9,646 nucleotides of DNA, from contig JAFMIX010000066.1 of assembly GCA_017853785.1 (NCBI GenBank), positions 1 to 9,646 of the forward strand, in the 5' to 3' direction. Source of the stretch: Verrucomicrobiales bacterium. GTDB lineage: Bacteria > Verrucomicrobiota > Verrucomicrobiia > Limisphaerales > JAFMIX01. The position numbers were made by a program, and so were the translations under genes. Below are positions 1 to 6,000 of this stretch, in pieces; the first letter of the stretch is position 1, and every line of letters starts with the position of its first letter. Below the pieces are notes generated by a model. It had not been told where the DNA came from. It saw only the letters and a program-made list of their open reading frames with translations, and did no database searches.

Positions 1-8
1 TTCCCCGC

Positions 9-869
9 GTGACCGTCCTCGAAGTCATCCAGAAAAGCGCCGATTTCCTCGCCAAAAAAGGCGTCGAATCACCGCGCCTCCAGGTGGAACTCCTCCTCGC
101 GCACCTCCTCAAAATGCCGCGCATGAAGCTCTACCTCAACTTCGAGCGCAAACTCACCGAGGCCGAACTCACGCCGCTGCGGGCGCTCGTCGTCCGGCGC
201 GGCCAGCGCGAACCGCTGCAACACCTCACCGGCAGCACATCCTTCTGCGGTCTGGAAATGGCCGTGAACCGCCACGTCCTCATCCCGCGTCCGGAAACCG
301 AACTCCTCGCCGAACTCGGCTGGCAATTCCTGAACCAGCTTCCAGCTTCCGACTCCCAGCGCCCAACAGCTGTGGATTTTGGCGCCGGCAGCGGCTGCCT
401 CGCGATCACGCTCGCTGCCAAATGCCCCGCCGCCCACGTCACCGCGCTCGACATCTCGCCCGATGCCCTCGCCGTCGCCCGGCAGAACGCCGCCAACAAC
501 CAAGTCGCCGGGCGCATCCAGTTTCTCCAGGGCGATGGTTTTGCGGCGCTCAACGGCACGAACCGATTTGATTTGATCGTCAGCAATCCGCCCTACATCG
601 CCAGCGCCGAGATCGCCACGCTCGACCCCGAAGTCCGCGATCACGACCCTCGGATTGCGCTCGATGGCGGAGGGGACGGGCTGGGTTTCTATCGGCGCCT
701 CGCCGCCGAGGCCGCCGCCTTCCTCAAACCCGGCGGCAAGTTGATGATGGAATTCGGCGAAGGCCAGGCGGATGCGCTGCAAAAGATTTTCACCGCGCAA
801 AACTGGGTTGTCGAAGCGGTGCGGGATGACTACTCTCACCGCGCCCGAATCCTGATTGTCCGACGATAA
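9..869 (+). CDS. prmC: Peptide chain release factor N5-glutamine methyltransferase
   Basis: PrmC/HemK methylates, from S-adenosylmethionine, the glutamine of the GGQ motif of release factors RF1/RF2 in the cytoplasm. The protein is 286 aa (family about 280). An N-terminal helical domain (about 1-85) binds the release factor. The Rossmann methyltransferase domain follows: the SAM-binding motif VDFGAGSG is at residues 122-129, an acidic residue ends the next strand (ALDIS), and the diagnostic NPPY catalytic motif is at 193-196. Residues about 108-120 form a loose polar linker between the domains. I take the GTG at 9 as the start because the family N-terminus (TVLEVIQKSADFLAKKGVESPRL) begins there. 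In the +1 frame an upstream gene could end with TGA at 10-12, giving a GTGA overlap; prfA is the usual upstream neighbour, but this is inference. First gene of the block leading into murA. Confidence 0.95.
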   Translation: MTVLEVIQKSADFLAKKGVESPRLQVELLLAHLLKMPRMKLYLNFERKLTEAELTPLRALVVRRGQREPLQHLTGSTSFCGLEMAVNRHVLIPRPETELLAELGWQFLNQLPASDSQRPTAVDFGAGSGCLAITLAAKCPAAHVTALDISPDALAVARQNAANNQVAGRIQFLQGDGFAALNGTNRFDLIVSNPPYIASAEIATLDPEVRDHDPRIALDGGGDGLGFYRRLAAEAAAFLKPGGKLMMEFGEGQADALQKIFTAQNWVVEAVRDDYSHRARILIVRR

Positions 870-877
870 AATTTCTC

Positions 878-2140
878 ATGCAAAGCTTACTTATCAAAGG
901 CGGTGTGCCGTTGCGCGGCGAAGTGCAGATCAGCGGTGCCAAGAATGCCGCGCTGCCGCTCATGGCCGCCACGTTGCTCACAGACGAACCCTGCGTCATC
1001 CGCAACGTGCCGGAGCTGAGCGACGTGAAGTTCATGGGGCGGATTCTCCAGTCGCTCGGCGCGGAGGTGGAGATCTCCGGCAACACCGTGCGCGTCCACG
1101 CCCGCAAAATCAAAAGCGTCGGCGACTACGAACTCATCCGGCAGATGCGCGGCTCGGTCTGCATCATGGGCGCGCTCCTCGGGCGGCTGCGGCGGGCGAC
1201 GGTCTCGCTGCCCGGCGGCTGCGTCATCGGGGCGCGGCCGATCAATCTCCACTTGAAAGGCTTTGCCGCGCTCGGCGCGAAGATCGCCATCGAGGCCGGC
1301 TATGTAAATGTGACGGCCAAAAAACTTTCCGGCGCGGAAGTTTTCCTCGGCGGCCGCGCCGGCTCGACCGTGCTCGGCACTGCCAACGTGATGATGGCCG
1401 CCACGCTCGCCGAGGGCGTGACGACCATCGAGAGCGCCGCGTGCGAGCCCGAGGTGGTGGACCTCGCGGATTTTCTCATCGCGATGGGTGCGAAGATTTC
1501 CGGCGCGGGCAGCCCCACCATCACCATCACCGGCGTGAAAAAATTGCACGGCGCGGAACACGAGGTCATTCCTGACCGCATCGAGGCCGCGACTTACGCC
1601 ATCGCCGCCGCGTGCACGAACGGCAGCGTCGTTCTGCGCGGTGCCCGCGCCGACCACATGCACGCCATCCTGGACAAGATGCGTGAGTCGGGCGTGAAGG
1701 TGGAGCGCAGCGGCACTAGCCTGCACATTTCGCGCAAGGGCAAGTTGAAGCCGGTGGACATCACCACGCTGCCTTACTCCGGATTTCCCACGGACGCGCA
1801 GGCGCAGATGATGGTGCTCATGGCGCTCACGCCGGGCATCAGCATCATCACGGAACGGATTTTCGAGGCGCGGTTCATGCACGTCAGCGAACTGGCGCGG
1901 CTCGGGGCGGACATTGAAATCGAAGGGCCAAGTGCGATTGTGAAAGGCGGCAAACCCTTGAGCGGTGCCCCGGTGATGGCGAGTGACCTGCGCGCGAGCG
2001 CGGCGCTGGTGATCGCGGGCTTGGCGGCGCGAGGCACGACGGAGGTGCAGCGCATTTACCATCTGGATCGCGGTTACGAGAACATTGACGGCAAACTGCG
2101 GGCGCTCGGCGCGCGCATCCAACGAGTGGACGCAAAATGA
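878..2140 (+). CDS. murA: UDP-N-acetylglucosamine 1-carboxyvinyltransferase
   Basis: MurA transfers enolpyruvate from PEP to UDP-GlcNAc, the first committed step of peptidoglycan synthesis in the cytoplasm. The length, 420 aa, matches the family (E. coli 419). Active-site landmarks fall where expected: Lys22-Asn23 in SGAKNAALP; Arg91 in RQMRGS; the catalytic Cys115 in SLPGGCVIGARP; the Asp of GFPTD at 306; and Arg372 in DLRASAALVIAG. A cysteine rather than an aspartate at 115 is the form that fosfomycin alkylates, so the enzyme is predicted to be fosfomycin-sensitive. The ATG lies 8 nt after the prmC stop with no obvious Shine-Dalgarno sequence (the leader is AT-rich, ATAAAATTTCTC), so translation may depend on coupling to prmC. 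The stop overlaps the next gene by ATGA. The MRGS in place of the commoner MRAS is a minor variation. Confidence 0.97.
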   Translation: MQSLLIKGGVPLRGEVQISGAKNAALPLMAATLLTDEPCVIRNVPELSDVKFMGRILQSLGAEVEISGNTVRVHARKIKSVGDYELIRQMRGSVCIMGALLGRLRRATVSLPGGCVIGARPINLHLKGFAALGAKIAIEAGYVNVTAKKLSGAEVFLGGRAGSTVLGTANVMMAATLAEGVTTIESAACEPEVVDLADFLIAMGAKISGAGSPTITITGVKKLHGAEHEVIPDRIEAATYAIAAACTNGSVVLRGARADHMHAILDKMRESGVKVERSGTSLHISRKGKLKPVDITTLPYSGFPTDAQAQMMVLMALTPGISIITERIFEARFMHVSELARLGADIEIEGPSAIVKGGKPLSGAPVMASDLRASAALVIAGLAARGTTEVQRIYHLDRGYENIDGKLRALGARIQRVDAK

Positions 2141-2547
2141 TGAAATTTTTGATCAGCTTGGTCATCGGCACCGGACTGGCGGTGGGGGCATGGAATCTGT
2201 GGAAATACTGGGGCAGCTTCAGCGGCGAGAAGACGCCGGCGCAGCAGCAGGCCGAGGCGGTGGCGGCGATTGACCCGAGCACGTTGCCGGGGCTGCCCGA
2301 AAAGCTGGCCGGGCCGCTGGCCATCGCCGAGAAGCGCGGCGGGCCGGGGCTGCGCGACTGGTTGAAGCATTACCGCAAGGAGCTCGAAGACCCGCGGCTG
2401 GCCTGGCTGGAACTGGATTGCTGCCTGTTGCTGGCGAAGACGAGTCCGGCGGAGGCGAAGGAACTTTATGCCAGCGTGAAGCAGCGGCTGGCGCCGAATT
2501 CGCCGGTGTATCCGCGCCTCAAACAGTTGGAGCGGATGTTTGAATAA
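2137..2547 (+). CDS. Small membrane-anchored protein of unknown function
   Basis: The 136-aa protein has one hydrophobic segment at residues 3-22 (FLISLVIGTGLAVGAWNLW) next to a basic/aromatic stretch. It reads as an N-terminal membrane anchor or uncleaved signal, since no signal-peptidase site is evident. A Gln/Ala-rich linker (34-45) precedes a helical domain. The end (about 86-136: DPRLAWLELDCCLLLAK, then SPAEAKELYASVKQRL, then SPVYPRLKQLERMF) looks like one or two TPR-like helix pairs. The start is the first of two ATGs, 2137 or 2140. The first overlaps the murA stop as ATGA, so it is translationally coupled to murA. I do not recognise a named family. Linkage to murA allows a cell-envelope role, but nothing in the sequence shows one. 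Confidence 0.8.
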   Translation: MMKFLISLVIGTGLAVGAWNLWKYWGSFSGEKTPAQQQAEAVAAIDPSTLPGLPEKLAGPLAIAEKRGGPGLRDWLKHYRKELEDPRLAWLELDCCLLLAKTSPAEAKELYASVKQRLAPNSPVYPRLKQLERMFE

Positions 2548-2580
2548 CGCGCGGCAGGCGGCGACGCGAGGACGGCGCAC

Positions 2581-3003
2581 ATGAGCAAGAAAAGCGCAAA
2601 GATTGCGGCGCTGATCGAGTCCTGCCGGGGGCGGGAACTGGACGCGCATTACCTCGGATATTTCGAGTGCTTCAATCAGGGGCTCTTTTTCGAGGCGCAC
2701 GATGTTTTGGAAGAATTGTGGCTCGCCGACCGCGCGGGGGCGAACTACGCGTTTCACAAGGGGCTGATTCAACTGGCGGGGGCGTTCGTGCATCTCCAGA
2801 AAAACCGGCTGGGTCCGGCGGCGGCACTCTTCAAACTGGCGCGGACGAATCTGGAGAAATATCCCGCTGTCCACGAGCGGCTGGATGTAGCGAAGGTTTT
2901 GGGAGTGATTGCGGACTGGCTCGGGCGGTTGGAGGCGGCGGATTTCACCGTGAACCCGCTGGCGGCGGGTGCGGCCCCGCACCTTGAACTGGAACGGGTT
3001 TGA
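2581..3003 (+). CDS. DUF309 family protein
   Basis: A 140-aa soluble all-helical protein matching DUF309 by its two signature segments. These are FNQGLFFEAHDVLEELW at residues 31-47 (His40, Glu44/45 and Trp47 in the HxxxExxW pattern) and HKGLIQLAGAFVHLQ at 59-73. The conserved His/Glu set sits on adjacent helices in the family and has led to suggestions of metal binding; no reaction is established that I know of. The start is well supported by a GAGGA Shine-Dalgarno sequence at 2568-2572, 8 nt before the ATG. It lies 33 nt after the preceding gene and is the last gene before the terminator at 3045, so it probably belongs to the prmC-murA transcript. Confidence 0.88.
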   Translation: MSKKSAKIAALIESCRGRELDAHYLGYFECFNQGLFFEAHDVLEELWLADRAGANYAFHKGLIQLAGAFVHLQKNRLGPAAALFKLARTNLEKYPAVHERLDVAKVLGVIADWLGRLEAADFTVNPLAAGAAPHLELERV

Positions 3004-3044
3004 GCTGCGGTGGGCCGGAGACTGTTTTTTTCGGGTAGGATTTT

Positions 3045-3075
3045 GGCGCGGGCGGTGGCCGCGCCTTTTTGTTTT
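3045..3075 (+). terminator. Rho-independent terminator of the prmC-murA block
   Basis: GGCGCGG (3045-3051) pairs with CCGCGCC (3059-3065) around a 7-nt loop and is followed at once by TTTTTGTTTT. The T-run is on the + side only, so it serves the genes ending at 3003. It lies just outside the convergent gene that stops at 3088. No comparable T-run is seen for the - strand transcript. Confidence 0.75.
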
Positions 3076-3087
3076 CTGGCGCGAAAT

Positions 3088-6000
3088 TTACGGGGCGTAA
3101 ATTGTGCGGAAGAAGCGGTGCGGGAAGCCGGCAGCGTTGGTGAAATTCAAGCCGCCATTCAGGGGCGGATTGGTGGCGATGGGCGTCCATTGCAGAAAGT
3201 TGGTCGTGGCTTGGACGACGTAGCCATATGGCGCGGCGCCGGTGATGGCAAAGGTGAATTGCCCATTGGTGAGCCAGCGCGGGGTGACCAGTTGAAGGCG
3301 CGTGAGGGCGATGTTCACATTCCACGAGACCGCATTGCTCAACACGTTGCCGGGGTCGGTGCGGACGAGCGGGGTGGCATCAATGCCGCGGACCTGGAGG
3401 GTGGCGGGGCCGTTAGTGAAGCGGAGCGGGTTGAAGAGGTAGGTGGTGGCGGTAGCCCCGGGGACGGCGACGCCGTTGGTGAACCACTGGAGGTTCAGGC
3501 TGTGCGTGGTGGGCTGGAGCGGGGTGACGGTGAAGGGAATGGCCGGGTCAGTGCTGGCCGTGAGCGAGTTGTTGTTGGTCGCGGGGGTGTAGGTTTCGAG
3601 GAGGCGGACTTTCCGGTTGATGGCGCGCACGATGGCTTCGGAGCAGACCTCACAGAACGGCACGCCGAGGTGGTTCATCTTGCAATCGCGTTTGGGGCGA
3701 TACCAGCCATTGGTCTGATATTGGGCGCCAGCGAAGAGGCCCACGAACCCGCTGTATTCCACGGTGTCGGGAGTGGGCAGGGGCACTCCGTTGTTGATCC
3801 AGGATTTCCAAGGGATGAGGTTGAAATTGGTTTGCGTGGTGGCGTTGGCGTGTTCGGTGGGAACGTGGCCGGGGAAGGTGGTGCTGTATTCATCCGCGAG
3901 GTCGGCCAGAGTGTGGCCGGATTCGTGGGCAATGATGTCAAGCGCAGCGACGCCGCCGCTGGTGCCGAGCGAGGTGACGGCGATGGGCAGGGGATTGGTT
4001 TCTTCCGGGGGCTGGCCGGAACCGCCGTAGCTGGGGTCGTTCACGACGAGGATGACCAGGCGGTTGGTGGGAGTTATGCGCGGCAACAAGGTCGTGGCCC
4101 AAGGCTGGTTGAGGTAGACGGCGGCGTTGGTGAGGAGGTTCTGGATTTTGGCGGTGCCGTTGGCGGGGTTGGCGTCGCGGTCGTTGGGCGGGATGGTGAC
4201 GAGTTGCGGCAGGTTGTAGCTGTCGTAGCTGCTGTTGAAGTAGGTGTTCTTGAGGCTCACACTGGGCGTGTAATGGTCGGAGCCGGAATCGGTGGAGGCA
4301 ACGGAGATGGCATAGGTGTTGAAGTAATTGCGGTATTCGTCAAAGGGCGGCGTGGCGAGCAGGTTGCTGGCGACGTTCGCGGCGTCCACGAGGAACTGGG
4401 TCAGTTCGTTGGTGCGGTAGCCTTCGGCGAGGAGAATGAGGTTGATGCGGTTGGTGGGAACACCGTTGCTGGAGATGGTGGTGAGGGTGGGCGTGTAGTT
4501 GATGACGGTGAGCGCGGCGACGGCGCTGGTGGCCGCGCCGAAATTGTTGGTGACGACGACATCGTAGTTGAGGGCGTCGGCGAGGGTGACGCTGCTCAAG
4601 GTGAGGGAGGTGTTGGTCGCGCCGGGGCGCGGGACGCCATTGGTGCGCCACTGGTAGCGGAGCGGGGCGGTGCCGCCGGCATTGACGCTGAAGACGGCGG
4701 TGCTGCCGGCGACGTTGGTCTGGCTCTGGGGAGACTGGGTGATGACGGGGGCTTGATTTACGGTGAGAGTGGCGACGCTGCTGGTGGCGGCACCGTAAAG
4801 ATTCGTGACGATGATGTCGTAGTTGAGGGCGTCGTTGGTGGCAACGCTGCTTAAAGTGAGGGTCGCGTTGGTCGCGCCAACGCGAGGGATGCCGTTGGTC
4901 CGCCATTGGTAGGCGAGCGGCGCGGTGCCGCTGGCGGTCACGGAGAAAATGGCGGTGGTGCCCGCGATGTTGGTCTGGCTTTGCGGCTGCTGGACGATGG
5001 CAGGCGCAGCGACAACAACCAAGGTGGCGACGCTGCTGGTGGCGGCGCCGAAGATGTTGGTGACGATGGCGTCGTAGTTGAGGGCGTCGTTGGTCGTGAC
5101 ACTGTTCAGGACGAGCGCGGAAGCAGTTGCTCCAGCGCGGGGAATGCCGTTGGTGCGCCACTGATAGGCGAGTGGGGCGGTGCCGCTGGCGGCGACGGTG
5201 AGGGTGACATTCGTGCCGGCGAGGTTGGTCTGGGTCAGCGGTGATTGCGTGATGGCGGGCGCGAAGCCGACGGCGAGGGTGGCGACGCTGCTGGTGACCG
5301 CGCCAAAGGTGTTGGTGATGATGACGTCGTAGTTTAGTGAGTCGTTGGTGCTGACGCCGATTAGAACGAGTGAGGAAGCGGTTGCTCCGGTGCGGGGGAC
5401 GCCGTTGGTGCGCCACTGGTAGCTGAGAGTGCCGGTGCCGGCGGCGGTGACACTGAAGGTGACGTTGGTGCCGGGCGGGGCAAGTCGGCTGACGGGTTGG
5501 ACGCTGATGGTCGGGGCGTTGACGGTGACGGCGGCGCTGAATTCGGAAGTGTTATTGGTAGCATCGGTGGCGGTAGCGGTGATGAATTGGCCCGGAACGC
5601 TGGCGGCGGGGACGATGAAGGTGAAGCTGCCATTGCAACTGCCGTCGGTGATGACGTTGGTGCTGCCGAGGTAGAACTGGCCCTCGCCGTAACCGGATAC
5701 GTTGGTGGCGGTGTTGGCGTAGAAATCGAGCTGGTAGGTCCGGCTGGCGATGCTGTTGAGCGTGCCGGAGACGCGGGTGACACCGCCGGTGGTGAGGCTG
5801 CCGGTGAGGAGGGGGAAGTTCTGCAACTGGTTGGCGCCGGTGTCGGTATCGCAGCCGTCATTGGCGGTGACGCCGTTCAGGTCGAGGTCAATGCCGAGCG
5901 AGAGGCTGGAGGCGTTGTTGCCGAAAATGGAGTTGCCGCGGATCAGAATCCCTTGGTTGCCGGGGCCGCTACGGATGCGGACGCCGTCGAAATCGCTTTG

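Noticed and set aside
887..2122. 411-codon open frame on the - strand
   Set aside because: Antisense to murA. It is His/Arg/Ala-rich with no domain; a shadow of high-GC third positions.
2074..2982. 302-codon open frame on the - strand
   Set aside because: It spans antisense the end of murA, the membrane-protein gene and the DUF309 gene. It is Arg/Gln/Pro-rich and lacks any motif, while the DUF309 signature supports the + strand.
3020..3035. T-run after the DUF309 gene (CTGTTTTTTTCGG)
   Set aside because: No stable hairpin precedes it; the proper hairpin with a T-tail is at 3045-3075.
3010..4854. 614-codon open frame on the + strand, Gly/Val/Glu-rich
   Set aside because: It lies wholly antisense to the large exported protein, whose domains and motifs are unmistakable. 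Its composition (VGGG, GDGE runs) is what the complement of Asn/Thr/Ala/Pro-rich codons gives, and it has no recognisable domain.
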